A stretch of DNA of 64,000 nucleotides from Streptomyces iranensis (lineage in GTDB: Bacteria; Actinomycetota; Actinomycetes; Streptomycetales; Streptomycetaceae): NCBI RefSeq assembly GCF_017874715.1, contig NZ_JAGGLR010000016.1, forward strand, positions 62,001-126,000, read 5' to 3'. The position numbers and the translations under genes were made by a program. Shown here piece after piece: positions 32,863-41,083 of the stretch (positions within the stretch are counted from its first letter, which is position 1; every line of letters begins with the position of its first letter). The notes beneath the pieces are model-generated. The model did not search any database. It was not told where the DNA came from and saw only the letters and a program-made list of their open reading frames with translations.

Positions 32863-33531
32863 ATGAACCATTCCGTCACGAACACCGTCCGGCTGTTCGG
32901 CGCCGGGCTGCGCGCCCTGCTGATGCTGACCCTGGTCACGGGCGTCATCTACCCGCTGCTGGTCACCGGCGTCGCCCAGGGGCTGTTCCACGACAAGGCG
33001 AACGGCTCCGAGATCACGGCACACGGCAAGGTCGTCGGCTCCTCGCTGATCGGGCAGTCGTACGACCTGCCGCTGAAGAAGGGCCAGGAGACCCCGGATC
33101 CCGATCTGAAGTGGTTCCAGGGACGTCCGGCGAACGGCCTCGGCAGCAACAGCGTCAACACCCAGTACAAGCTGCTGCTGTCCGGAGCCACCAACCTCTC
33201 CGCCGACAGCAAGGACCTCCTCCGGCAGGTCCAGGACGCCAAGGCCGCGGTCGTCAGGAACAACTCGGTGCCCGGCTACACCGTCAAGCCGTCCCAGGTT
33301 CCCGCCGAGGCGGTGACGTCCTCCGGCTCCGGTCTGGACCCGGACATCTCCCCGCGGTACGCGAAGATCCAGGTCCACCGGGTCGCGGAGCGGAACGGGC
33401 TGTCCGTCGGCCAGGTGGAGAAGCTGGTCAAGGACAAGACCGAGGGCCGCACGGTCGGTTTCATCGGCGAGCCGCGGGTGAACGTCCTCGAACTGAACGT
33501 CGCGCTCAAGGATCTCGTGGCCCGGCGCTGA
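32863..33531 (+). CDS. kdpC: KdpC, assembly and ATP-affinity subunit of KdpFABC
   Basis: The protein has 222 residues, with one N-terminal membrane helix (LRALLMLTLVTGVIYPLLVT) followed by a soluble domain. Family motifs include GLFHDKANGSEI, IGQSYDLP, KWFQGRPA, VPAEAVTSSGSGLDPDISPR and EPRVNVLELNVALKDL. KdpC binds KdpB and supports ATP binding. It starts five bases after the kdpB stop. The stop codon lies in the first copy of a 13-bp triplicated sequence, and a 40-bp palindrome follows. No kdpD or kdpE is found downstream. Confidence 0.96.
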   Translation: MNHSVTNTVRLFGAGLRALLMLTLVTGVIYPLLVTGVAQGLFHDKANGSEITAHGKVVGSSLIGQSYDLPLKKGQETPDPDLKWFQGRPANGLGSNSVNTQYKLLLSGATNLSADSKDLLRQVQDAKAAVVRNNSVPGYTVKPSQVPAEAVTSSGSGLDPDISPRYAKIQVHRVAERNGLSVGQVEKLVKDKTEGRTVGFIGEPRVNVLELNVALKDLVARR

Positions 33532-33562
33532 GGTTCGGCGCTGAGGTTCGGCGCTGAGGTTC
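33524..33562. repeat. 13-bp sequence in three tandem copies across the kdpC stop
   Basis: GGCGCTGAGGTTC occurs three times without a gap, and the first copy includes the kdpC TGA. The period is not a multiple of three, so only the first copy is in the kdpC frame. Confidence 0.9.
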
Positions 33563-33625
33563 GCGCGCCGGGGAGTTCCGCGGCCGCGGCCTTCCGAGGA
33601 GTTCCGCGACGCGGCCTTCGGGAAC

Positions 33626-33665
33626 GGGAGCCGGTGGCCGGAGAATTCTCCGGCCACCGGCTCCC
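33626..33665. terminator. 40-bp perfect palindrome between convergent genes
   Basis: Each arm is 20 bases and the centre is GAATTC, so the stem is uninterrupted with no spare loop bases. It separates kdpC from the convergent gene ending at 33680 and can act as a bidirectional terminator. Confidence 0.8.
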
Positions 33666-33679
33666 CGTGCCGTGTGCGG

Positions 33680-34501
33680 CTAGGCGGGGGAACCGCTGCG
33701 CGGCCGCTCCGGCAGCACGGCCCGGTCGGCGGGAGGCACGACGTCCGTGGTGGTCGTGGTGGTCGTGGTGGTCGTGAGGTCCTCGATGCGGTCGGCGAAC
33801 CCCGGCTCCGGCAGCGGGAGGTCGATGTCGGGGTCGTCGGTGAAGTCGACGGCCTCGGCGACGTAGTCGATGACCGCCCTGGTGGCGGGCGGGACCTCCT
33901 GTCCCCTCTTCAGGCCGTGCAGGATGCGGAGGGCGGCGGCCATCTCATGGTCGGTGGCGGTCCAGTCCTCCACGGTGTCGGTGACCGGCGGGATGTCGTT
34001 GCCCGCCTGCTCATGCCACCACTCGAGCCATGCGTGCGCCTGGCCGTCCTCGCCCAGCGCCATGTGGTGGAGGTAGAGGCAGTACGCGGCGGCGGGGTCG
34101 CCGGCCCCGGCGGCGAACTGCCACCAGAACTGGGCGTGGTCCTCATGCCCGGCCAGCTGGAGCACGCATCCCAGGACCCGGGAGCCGGGCGGCTCGAGGA
34201 TACGGCGGGTGAGGAAGTCCCGCAGCTGGGTCAGGGCGTCGGGCCGGGCGAGGATCGCCTCGCACAGGGTGTGCAGGTCCTGCGCCATCCGCTCGTCCGC
34301 GCTCGGCGCCGCGGGTCCGGCGGCCACGGCTCCGGCCGCCGCGGCGGTCCACCGGTCCTGTTGAGGGGGGCGCTCCTGGGGCGGGGTGCCGCCGGGGTTG
34401 GCGTGGCGGGCGGCGAGCCGGGCCTCGGCGGCCTCGAAGTCGATGGGAGGGGTGGGGTTGAGCAGGGCCCGCGCGAGGATGCGGTCAATGGGTGGGGTCA
34501 T
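33680..34501 (-). CDS. cytoplasmic protein coupled to an ECF sigma factor
   Basis: This 273-residue protein has no signal peptide or membrane helix. A disordered Ala/Pro-rich N-terminal region is followed by helical repeat-like sequence (RVLGCVLQLAGHEDHAQFWW, then QFAAGAGDPAAAYCLYLHHM) that recalls TPR/Sel1-like folding. Near the C-terminus a run of ten Thr is encoded by GTGGTGGTC-type repeats at about 33747-33778. The ATG at 34501 overlaps the sigma-factor stop by four bases. Third genes in such units commonly modulate the sigma factor, although this protein shows no zinc-binding anti-sigma motif (HxxxCxxC). Its role is therefore inferred from coupling only. Confidence 0.75.
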   Translation of the reverse strand: MTPPIDRILARALLNPTPPIDFEAAEARLAARHANPGGTPPQERPPQQDRWTAAAAGAVAAGPAAPSADERMAQDLHTLCEAILARPDALTQLRDFLTRRILEPPGSRVLGCVLQLAGHEDHAQFWWQFAAGAGDPAAAYCLYLHHMALGEDGQAHAWLEWWHEQAGNDIPPVTDTVEDWTATDHEMAAALRILHGLKRGQEVPPATRAVIDYVAEAVDFTDDPDIDLPLPEPGFADRIEDLTTTTTTTTTTDVVPPADRAVLPERPRSGSPA

Positions 34502-35046
34502 CGGTTGTCCTTGGCCAGGAGTTGTTGCAGACGGCGGCGGGCGTAGCGGGCGGTGGAACGGACACCGGCCTCGGTGATGCCGAGGTGGGTGGCGGTCTCG
34601 GCGACGCTGTAGCCGCGGCAGTGGAGCAGGATGACCACGTCCTGCTGGCGTTCGGGGAGCTTCTTGATCGCCTGATAGAGGTTCAGGCTCTCCTCCAGGG
34701 CGGCGATGGGGTCGACCGCGTCCTTGAGGATCGCGGTTTCGAAGGTCGCGTTGTCCAGGAGGGCGGGGCCCCGGTTGCGGGCCCTGGCGAGGTCGATGAC
34801 CCGGTTCTTCATGACCTTCCAGGCGTAGGCGGCCGGGTTCTCCATGGTCAGCACCTTGGGCCAGCAGCGCAGGAGTTGTTCGAAGGCGGCGTCGACGGCC
34901 TCTTCGGCGTCCGCGTGGTTGCCGAGGTAGACCATGGCCCGGTCGATGTACGCCTTCCGGTGGAGTTGGTGGAAGGCACGGAAATCGGCGGGGAGTCCGG
35001 CGGTCATCGAGGTTATCTCGCGCGAGCGCGGGAAGTCGTTGGTCAC
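34498..35046 (-). CDS. ECF-type RNA polymerase sigma factor
   Basis: The protein has 182 residues. Region 2 (HRKAYIDRAMVYLGNHADAE, VDAAFEQLLRCWPKVLTMEN, YAWKVMKNRVIDLAR) binds the polymerase core and the -10 element. Region 4 (AIKKLPERQQDVVILLHCRG, then SVAETATHLGITEAGVRSTA) is the -35-recognising helix-turn-helix. It starts at GTG 35046 behind GGAGGGGA, and both its ends overlap neighbouring genes by four bases, so the three genes are one transcription and translation unit. The signal that activates it is not apparent. Confidence 0.9.
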   Translation of the reverse strand: MTNDFPRSREITSMTAGLPADFRAFHQLHRKAYIDRAMVYLGNHADAEEAVDAAFEQLLRCWPKVLTMENPAAYAWKVMKNRVIDLARARNRGPALLDNATFETAILKDAVDPIAALEESLNLYQAIKKLPERQQDVVILLHCRGYSVAETATHLGITEAGVRSTARYARRRLQQLLAKDNR

Positions 35047-35201
35047 CGCTCCCCTCCCTCCTGGTTGTTGCGATGCAGTTCCGATACGCCGACGCGGACT
35101 CCCATCGCGGCCGCGCGGCGCAGGAGGGCGATGGCGTCACTGCCGAATACCCGGGTGACGAGTACGGCGGTGACGACGTTCACCACGGTTTGAAGATTCA
35201 C
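35043..35201 (-). CDS. small protein leading the ECF sigma operon
   Basis: The protein has 52 residues from GTG 35201 (VNLQTVVNVVTAVLVTRVFG, then DAIALLRRAAAMGVRVGVS). It is hydrophobic at the start and ends in a polar NNQEGGER tail. Its stop overlaps the sigma-factor start as GTGA, so it is probably translated to feed the sigma gene. Other starts upstream are possible. No family is recognised. Confidence 0.5.
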   Translation of the reverse strand: MNLQTVVNVVTAVLVTRVFGSDAIALLRRAAAMGVRVGVSELHRNNQEGGER

Positions 35202-35891
35202 CGGACTTCGCTGTCCTTCTGTTCGTCGTACGAGGGTGGCCCCCACACGCCCCGCGAGTGCGCCGTGTTGCGCCCTCTGTTCAGATAGCGCGCACCAACG
35301 CCGGTTCGTGCATCGGATGAGCCTAAAATCTTACGGAACGCAGCGATCCAATTACGCAAATATGAAAATCTCATCGCCAGATTCGGGGGTACGGGGTCGA
35401 CCCCGTACCACCCGCGCCGCCCTGCGCCGTCGTACGCGAGCGGCGGGCCATGGGGTGCCCGGCGGACCACGCGGCGGAGCCGCATATCGATACTTCCCCC
35501 TCCCCGCCCCTTCCCGCAGCATCGATATGCGGCTCCGCCGCGTGGCAGGGGCTCCGCCCCTGGACCCCGGACGTCGGCCAACCGACCGTCGCCGCCGTGA
35601 ACACCTGCACCGGCGAGCAGATCGCAGTCGGCGCACCGGCACAGCGGATGACCGGCCGGATGACCGCGCACGTCCAGGCCGTCCCGCCGGGGCCCGGGGC
35701 TGAGCCCAAGTTCGCTCCGCCCCCGGACCCCAAGCGGCAAGGAGCCCACCGTCGCCGCGACCAGCTCACCGACCAGAACGCCTACCGCACCGCCTCGGAC
35801 GCGGTCGGGGCTGGGGCGGAGCCTCAGTTGTGGGAAGGGGCGGGGAGGGGAACAGCGCGCCGTAGGCGGCACGGTCCGTAGGACGACACGC
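35202..35891. other. intergenic stretch with a large inverted repeat and no clear gene
   Basis: This 690-bp stretch lies between the ECF operon and the XRE regulator. It holds the 25-bp inverted repeat described separately. Frames beyond 35560 read like degenerate coding sequence with GCTCCGCCCC-type repeats. AT-rich bases at about 35320-35385 could hold the promoter of the sigma operon. Confidence 0.45.
35467..35545. repeat. 25-bp perfect inverted repeat, copy of a dispersed element
   Basis: The arms at 35467-35491 and 35521-35545 are exact complements separated by 29 pyrimidine-rich bases. Each arm contains ATATGCGGCTCCGCCGCG. The same 24 bases recur at 58505-58528, so this is a dispersed intergenic repeat. 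A transcribed copy would form a strong hairpin. Confidence 0.85.
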
Positions 35892-36731
35892 CTAGCCGGT
35901 GAGCGTCTGGGTGCCCAGCACCGTGAGCAGGGCGAGGCGTTCGGCGTCCTCGGTGTCGGGCTCGGCGGTGTAGACCACGATGCGCAGATCGCTGCCCGCC
36001 ACGGTGAGCACATCGCAGTCCAGCGTCAGCGGGCCCACCCGTGGATGGTCGATGGTCTTGCGGGACGCCTCGTGGTGGCCGACGGCGCCGGAGTCCCACA
36101 GCTCGGCGAACCGCTCGCTGTTCGCGCGCAGCTCCGCGACCAGCCGCCGCAGCCGCTGGTCGGCCGGGTAGCGGGCGGCGGCCGTACGGAGGTCGGCGAC
36201 CAGCGCGGCCTGGAACTCGCTCCGGGCCTCATGCGTCTGCCGGGAGCTGGTGTCCTCGCTGACGAAATGGCGCCAGACTCCGTTGCGCTCGTTGCCGCGC
36301 CACCGGGACGGATCACCCCTCAGGGCCACATACGGCGGATTGGCCATGAGCAGCGTCCAGGACGCGTCGCTCACGGCGACGGGCGTTCCGGTCAGCCGGT
36401 CCAGCAGCCGCTGGACGCTCGGGGTGATGTACGCGGGGACCGTCTCGGGCCCCGGTGGGACCAGCCCGGCCAGCCGGAAGAGGTGGGCGCGCTCGGCCGC
36501 CGACAGCCGCAGCGCCCTGGCCAGGGCCTCGACGACCTGGGTCGAGGGATGGGAGGCCCGGCCCTGTTCGAGGCGGGTGACGTAGTCGACGGAGATCCCG
36601 GCGAGCAGGGCCAGCTCCTCACGGCGCAGCCCGGCCGCGCGCCGCTGCCCACCGGCCGGCAGCCCGGCGGCCTCCGGCGGGACCCGGTCCCGCCACCGCC
36701 GTACCGCCTGTCCGAACTCCGTGGTCGCCAT
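35892..36731 (-). CDS. XRE-family transcriptional regulator with an MmyB-like ligand domain
   Basis: The protein has 279 residues. The N-terminal helix-turn-helix reads RRAAGLRREELALLAGISVD, then YVTRLEQGRASHPSTQVVEA and LARALRLSAAERAHLFRLAG, the classic arrangement of actinobacterial XRE regulators. The C-terminal 170 residues (TPVAVSDASWTLLMANPPYV, WRHFVSEDTSSRQTHEARSE, PRVGPLTLDCDVLTVAGSDL) match the MmyB-like ligand-binding fold. Regulators of this class usually repress a divergent SDR gene. Here an SDR starts 103 bp away in the opposite direction. Confidence 0.9.
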   Translation of the reverse strand: MATTEFGQAVRRWRDRVPPEAAGLPAGGQRRAAGLRREELALLAGISVDYVTRLEQGRASHPSTQVVEALARALRLSAAERAHLFRLAGLVPPGPETVPAYITPSVQRLLDRLTGTPVAVSDASWTLLMANPPYVALRGDPSRWRGNERNGVWRHFVSEDTSSRQTHEARSEFQAALVADLRTAAARYPADQRLRRLVAELRANSERFAELWDSGAVGHHEASRKTIDHPRVGPLTLDCDVLTVAGSDLRIVVYTAEPDTEDAERLALLTVLGTQTLTG

Positions 36732-36834
36732 GGTCACCAGTCTGCACCCCGGGCCGGGGACGAGCCTGGTACCCGCGGTCCCAGGAAGACGGAGCACCTG
36801 GCTGCCCGCCCGGCCCGGACGCAGCCTGGAGGGC

Positions 36835-37542
36835 ATGACGACAACACTCATCACCGGAGCGAACAAGGGTCTCGGCTTCGAGACCGCCCGCCGTCTGATC
36901 GCCGCGGGCCACACCGTCTATCTGGGCAGCCGGGACGCCGAGCGCGGACGCCGGGCCGCCGAGCGGCTGGGGGCGCGGCTGGTCGTCCTCGATGTCACCG
37001 ATGACGCGTCCGTGGCCGCCGCCGCGAAGACCGTCGAGGCGGGCGGCGGACTGGATGTACTGATCAACAACGCCGGTATCGAGGCGCGGACGCCGGACGG
37101 CGGGGTGATCGGCGCCGCCGAGGTCACCGCCGACATGATGCGGCAGGTGTTCGAGACGAACGTCTTCGGCGTGGTGCGGGTGACCCATGCCTTCCTGCCG
37201 CTGCTGCGGCGGTCCGCCGCGCCGGTCGTGGTCAACGTCAGCAGCGGGCTGGCCTCGCTGGACCGGGTCTCCACCCCGGACACCCCCATGCACGCCTATC
37301 CGGGGGTCGCCTATCCGGCGTCGAAGGCCACGGTCAACATGGTCACCGTGCAGTACGCGAAGGCGTTCCCGGAGATGCGGATCAACGCCGTGGAGCCCGG
37401 CTACACCGCGACGGACCTCAACGCGCACACCGGTCATCAGACCGTCGAGGAGGGCGCCGAGATCATCGTTCGTATGGCGACGGTGGGCCCGGACGGCCCG
37501 ACGGGAGGCTACTTCGACATCGAGGGCACCCTCCCCTGGTAG
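36835..37542 (+). CDS. short-chain dehydrogenase/reductase
   Basis: The protein has 235 residues from ATG 36835 behind GGAGGG. The Rossmann motif is TGANKGLG, the NNAG motif is in LINNAGI, and the catalytic Ser, Tyr and Lys lie in VNVSSG and YPASK. A PGYTATDLNAHTGHQTVEEG segment is typical of NADP-dependent classical SDRs. The substrate is unknown. Its divergent XRE regulator is the probable controller. The stop codon TAG lies in the first unit of an 18-19 bp tandem repeat. Confidence 0.9.
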   Translation: MTTTLITGANKGLGFETARRLIAAGHTVYLGSRDAERGRRAAERLGARLVVLDVTDDASVAAAAKTVEAGGGLDVLINNAGIEARTPDGGVIGAAEVTADMMRQVFETNVFGVVRVTHAFLPLLRRSAAPVVVNVSSGLASLDRVSTPDTPMHAYPGVAYPASKATVNMVTVQYAKAFPEMRINAVEPGYTATDLNAHTGHQTVEEGAEIIVRMATVGPDGPTGGYFDIEGTLPW

Positions 37543-37590
37543 CGGGGCCCTCTCTGGTAGCGGGGTCCTCCCCTGGCAGCGGGGCCCTCC
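37536..37590. repeat. 18-19 bp tandem repeat across the SDR stop codon
   Basis: Three adjacent units start CTGGTAGCGGGG or CTGGCAGCGGGG, followed by a partial fourth. The first contains the SDR stop. Confidence 0.8.
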
Positions 37591-37627
37591 CCGGTAGGGG
37601 GCGGCGGGCCCGTCGGCGCCGCCGCGC

Positions 37628-38386
37628 TCACTGCGCCCGGCCGGCCCGGGTGCGCCACAGCCACCTGATGTCGCGGGCGAAGGACCAGCTGAGCAGGGTC
37701 AGGGCGAGCAGGGCGGCACCGAAGGCCACCGGATACGGGAGCACATCGGCGCCGACGACCAGCAGCAGGACGCCCTGGAGCGCGGCCACCGTCTTGCGGG
37801 CCGTGCTCGGGGGCAGCCGGCCGTTCAGCCAGGGCAGCACCCAGGCCGCGGCTACGAAGGCGTAACGCATCGCGCCGATCAGCAGCACCCAGGGGCCGAG
37901 GAAGGTGGCCACATAGATGCTGAGCACCAGGATGAGGACGGCGTCGACCTCCATGTCGAACCGCGCGCCCAGGGAGGACGAGGTGCCGGTGCGGCGCGCC
38001 ACCTGTCCGTCGACCGCGTCGAGGATCAGCGCGACCGCGGTGAGCGACACCAGGGCGGTGACCGGCGTCGGGCTCTCGAAGGAGTCGGCGACCAGCGCGG
38101 TCACCCCGCCGACGAGCGTGGCCCGCGCCAGGGTGACGCGGTTGGCCGCGCCGAAGGAGGCGAGCCAGGACCGCTGCAGGGCGCGGGTGAGCACCGCCCA
38201 GGTGGCGACCGCGAAGGCCAGGCCGGTCAGCCAGCCCGCGGGTCCCAGGTCGATCGCCGTGCCGAGCAGGACGAGCAACAGCAGCTGCGCGGCCGCGCCG
38301 ACGGCCGTCTCGGTGCGCAACGCGGCCGCGCCCGCGGCTGTCTCGTTGCGCAACAGCGTCGTGTTGTAGGGATTGTTCAGGGCCAC
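37628..38386 (-). CDS. CDP-alcohol phosphatidyltransferase family protein
   Basis: The protein has 252 residues from GTG 38386, with GGAGGG upstream. Six or more hydrophobic helices surround the CDP-alcohol motif LDAVDGQVARRTGTSSSLGA followed by RFDMEVD. The DGxxAR, Gly and two Asp positions all fit DGx2ARx8Gx3Dx3D. Such integral enzymes transfer a phosphoalcohol from a CDP-linked donor to an alcohol acceptor. The acceptor here is unknown. Divergent from the zinc-type dehydrogenase 119 bp away, it may make a lipid or polyol phosphate for the pterin-like pathway beside it. The 30 N-terminal residues contain a degenerate repeat (RNETAAGAAALRTETAVGAA). Confidence 0.88.
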   Translation of the reverse strand: MALNNPYNTTLLRNETAAGAAALRTETAVGAAAQLLLLVLLGTAIDLGPAGWLTGLAFAVATWAVLTRALQRSWLASFGAANRVTLARATLVGGVTALVADSFESPTPVTALVSLTAVALILDAVDGQVARRTGTSSSLGARFDMEVDAVLILVLSIYVATFLGPWVLLIGAMRYAFVAAAWVLPWLNGRLPPSTARKTVAALQGVLLLVVGADVLPYPVAFGAALLALTLLSWSFARDIRWLWRTRAGRAQ

Positions 38387-38504
38387 CGTGCACCCTCCGG
38401 GCTGTGTGGCGGAGTGAATGGGTGCCGCGTACCGTGTTCGCGGCTTCATGGTCATCCGTACGTGGGCCACCGTCCGATTGTTCAGCCCCTCAGGAGAACG
38501 TCGT

Positions 38505-39503
38505 ATGACGCGCACCGCCCGTGCCTTCTGGCTCCGCTCCCCCGGCCATGGCGAGATACGGGAGGTGGACCTGGACGAACCCGGGCCCGGGGACGTGGTG
38601 GTGCGCACGCTGTGCTCCGGGGTGAGCCGCGGTACGGAGACCCTGGTCTTCCGCGGTGGGGTACCGGAGAGCCAGTACTCCGCGATGCGCGCGCCGTTCC
38701 AGGACGGCGAGTTCCCGGGGCCGGTGAAGTACGGCTATCTCAATGTGGGTCTGGTCGAGGAGGGGCCGGCGGCCCTGCGGGGGCGCACCGTCTTCAGCCT
38801 GTATCCGCATCAGACCCGCTATGTGGTCCCGGCGAGCGCGGTGACCCCGGTGCCCGAGGGCCTGCCCGCGCCGCGCGCGGTGCTTGCGGGGACGGTGGAG
38901 ACCGCGGTGAACGCCGCATGGGACGCCGCGCCGCTGCTGGGCGACCGGATCGCGGTGGTGGGGGCGGGGATGGTGGGTGCCTCCGTCGCGGCGGTGCTGT
39001 CCCGGTTCCCGGCCGTACGGGTGCAGCTGGTGGACGCCGAGCCGGCGCGCGCGGAGGTCGCGCGGGCGCTCGGGGTGGACTTCGCGCTCCCCGGGGAGGC
39101 GGCGGGCGACCTCGATCTGGTGGTGCACGCCAGCGCCACCGAACAGGGGCTCGCGCGCTCGCTGGAGCTCCTCGCCCCGGAGGGCACCGTGCTGGAGCTG
39201 AGCTGGTACGGGGACCGGCGGATCGGCCTGCCGCTGGGCGAGGCGTTCCACTCCCGGCGGCTGACGCTGCGCAGCAGCCAGGTGGGGACGGTGTCCCCGG
39301 CCCGGGGCGCCCGCCGCTCCTACGGCGACCGGATGGCGCTGGCGCTCGAACTGCTCGCCGACCCCGCCTTCGACGCCCTCGTCACCGGCGAATGCGGTTT
39401 CGAGGAGCTTCCCGAGGTGCTTCCGCGGCTCGCCTCGGGCGAGATTCCGGGGCTGTGCCACCGGGTTCGCTACAACGCGGAATCTGCCGTGTCATCCGTC
39501 TGA
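38505..39503 (+). CDS. zinc-type alcohol dehydrogenase-like oxidoreductase
   Basis: The protein has 332 residues from ATG 38505, with CAGGAG upstream. It is a medium-chain dehydrogenase: an N-terminal GroES-like half (VVVRTLCSGVSRGTETLVFR) and a Rossmann half with VVGAGMVGASVAAVL and an acidic end of the second strand (VQLVDAEP). The usual catalytic zinc Cys is replaced by the TLCSGVSRGTE loop, as in the sub-family that lacks the GHE motif, so metal binding is uncertain. Eighty bases separate it from the PTPS-like gene, with which it probably forms a transcript running through the flippase-like gene. Confidence 0.82.
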   Translation: MTRTARAFWLRSPGHGEIREVDLDEPGPGDVVVRTLCSGVSRGTETLVFRGGVPESQYSAMRAPFQDGEFPGPVKYGYLNVGLVEEGPAALRGRTVFSLYPHQTRYVVPASAVTPVPEGLPAPRAVLAGTVETAVNAAWDAAPLLGDRIAVVGAGMVGASVAAVLSRFPAVRVQLVDAEPARAEVARALGVDFALPGEAAGDLDLVVHASATEQGLARSLELLAPEGTVLELSWYGDRRIGLPLGEAFHSRRLTLRSSQVGTVSPARGARRSYGDRMALALELLADPAFDALVTGECGFEELPEVLPRLASGEIPGLCHRVRYNAESAVSSV

Positions 39504-39581
39504 ACACGGGGAACGCGACGGCCGTACTAGAAGGCGTGCCCCGGCTGAGGGCCCGACGCGCCGTATCTGGAGGGTCATCCG

Positions 39582-39980
39582 TTGTTCAGCATCACCGTTC
39601 GCGATCACATCATGATCGCTCACAGTTTTCGCGGCGAGGTCTTCGGACCCGCGCAGCGGCTGCACGGGGCGACGTTCCTCGTGGACGCCACCTTCCGCCG
39701 TGCCGAGTTGGACGACGACAACATCGTCGTCGACATCGGCCTGGCCACCCGTGAGCTGGGGGAGGTGTGCGGCGCGCTCAGCTATCGCAACCTCGACGAC
39801 GAACCCGATTTCAAGGGGATCAACACCTCCACCGAGTTCCTCGCCAAGGTGATCGCCGACCGCCTCGCGACGCGGGTGCGCTCGGGGGCGCTGGGCGAGG
39901 GCGCCCGGGGCCTGTCCGGGATCGCCATCACACTGCATGAGTCGCATGTCGCCTGGGCGAGTTACGAGCGTGGCCTATGA
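39582..39980 (+). CDS. 6-pyruvoyltetrahydropterin synthase homologue without the catalytic Cys
   Basis: This 132-residue T-fold protein starts at TTG 39582. Features of the family include HSFRGE, YRNLDDEPDFKGINTSTEFL and LHESHVAWASYER, whose Glu contacts the pterin-type ring. In QueD/PTPS the sequence CxxxHGH gives the catalytic Cys and two Zn ligands; here it reads AQRLHGA, with Ala24 for Cys and Ala30 for the second His, while His14 and His28 remain. A PTPS reaction is therefore unlikely. From memory, S. coelicolor SCO6650 likewise lacks zinc and the catalytic triad yet keeps a pterin-like pocket. The stop overlaps the next gene by four bases. Confidence 0.88.
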   Translation: MFSITVRDHIMIAHSFRGEVFGPAQRLHGATFLVDATFRRAELDDDNIVVDIGLATRELGEVCGALSYRNLDDEPDFKGINTSTEFLAKVIADRLATRVRSGALGEGARGLSGIAITLHESHVAWASYERGL

Positions 39981-41083
39981 GCCCGGCCGCACCGCGTACG
40001 GTGCACTTCGTGATGCCCGGCGGCGTGGCCGACCCGGCCGCGCCGAGCGGCGGCAACGTCTACGACCGGCGGATCTGCCGGGATCTGCCCGGCTCCGGCT
40101 GGCGGGTCGAGGAGCACGCCATCGCGGGCGACTGGCCCCAGCCGGGCCCGGCCGCCCGCGCCGAGCTGGCCCGGCTCCTGACCGCGCTGGCGGACGGCAC
40201 GCTCGTCCTGCTCGACGGGCTGGTGGCCTGTGCGCTCCCCTACATCGTCGTTCCGCAGGCCCAGCGGCTGCGGCTGTCGGTGCTGGTGCATCTGCCGCTG
40301 AGCGACGAGACGGGGCTGGCTCCCGGCCGGGCCGAGGATCTGAGGGCGCTGGAGGGCCGGACGCTGCGCGCCGTGCGGACGGTGGTGGCCACCAGCGCCT
40401 GGGCGGCCGGGCGGCTGGTGGATCTGCACGGGCTGGTCCCGGACCGGGTCCATGTGGCGGCGCCCGGCGCCGACATCGCGCCGCTCGCCTCCTCGGGCGG
40501 CGACGGCTCGCGGCTGCTGTGCGTGGCCTCGGTGACCCCGCGCAAGGGACAGCTGCGGCTGGTCGAGGCGCTCGCGCGGATCGACGATCTGCCCTGGGCC
40601 TGCGACTGTGTGGGCTCCCTCGAACAGGATCCGGAGTACGCCGCCCGGCTCCGGGAGCTGGTCGAGAAGCTGGGCGTGGCCGACCGGGTGCATCTGCTCG
40701 GCCCGAGGACCGGCGCCGAGCTGGACGCCGGCTACGCCTCCGCCGACGCGATGGTGCTCGCCTCGTACGCCGAGACCTACGGCATGGCGGTGACCGAGGC
40801 GCTGGCCCGGGGGATCCCGGTGCTGGCCACGGCCGTCGGCGGGGTTCCGGAGGCGGTCGGGCAGGCACCCGACGGCAGGGTGCCTGGCATCCTCGTCGAC
40901 CCGGACGACCCCGACGCGCTCACGGCGGCGCTGCGCCGCTGGCTGGGCGACCCCGGTGCGCGCCGCCGGCTCACCGCCGCCGCGCACGAGCGGCGCACCG
41001 CGCTGGCCGGGTGGGAGAACACCACCCGCAATCTGGCCGGTGCGCTGGAACAGCTCCGAGACGAACCGCGGAGGGCCGCGTGA
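39977..41083 (+). CDS. GT4-family glycosyltransferase
   Basis: The protein has 368 residues in GT-B fold, with the N-terminal half acceptor-binding and the C-terminal half typical of GT4. SRLLCVASVTPRKGQLRLVE is the donor-site strand. VHLLGPRTGAELDAGYASAD and VLASYAETYGMAVTEALARG hold the E-x7-E-type motif, and GIPVLATAVGGVPEAVG follows. It probably transfers a sugar from a nucleotide sugar; donor and acceptor are unknown. The start overlaps the PTPS-like gene and the stop overlaps the methyltransferase gene as GTGA, so the order is fixed in one operon. Confidence 0.9.
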   Translation: MSPAAPRTVHFVMPGGVADPAAPSGGNVYDRRICRDLPGSGWRVEEHAIAGDWPQPGPAARAELARLLTALADGTLVLLDGLVACALPYIVVPQAQRLRLSVLVHLPLSDETGLAPGRAEDLRALEGRTLRAVRTVVATSAWAAGRLVDLHGLVPDRVHVAAPGADIAPLASSGGDGSRLLCVASVTPRKGQLRLVEALARIDDLPWACDCVGSLEQDPEYAARLRELVEKLGVADRVHLLGPRTGAELDAGYASADAMVLASYAETYGMAVTEALARGIPVLATAVGGVPEAVGQAPDGRVPGILVDPDDPDALTAALRRWLGDPGARRRLTAAAHERRTALAGWENTTRNLAGALEQLRDEPRRAA

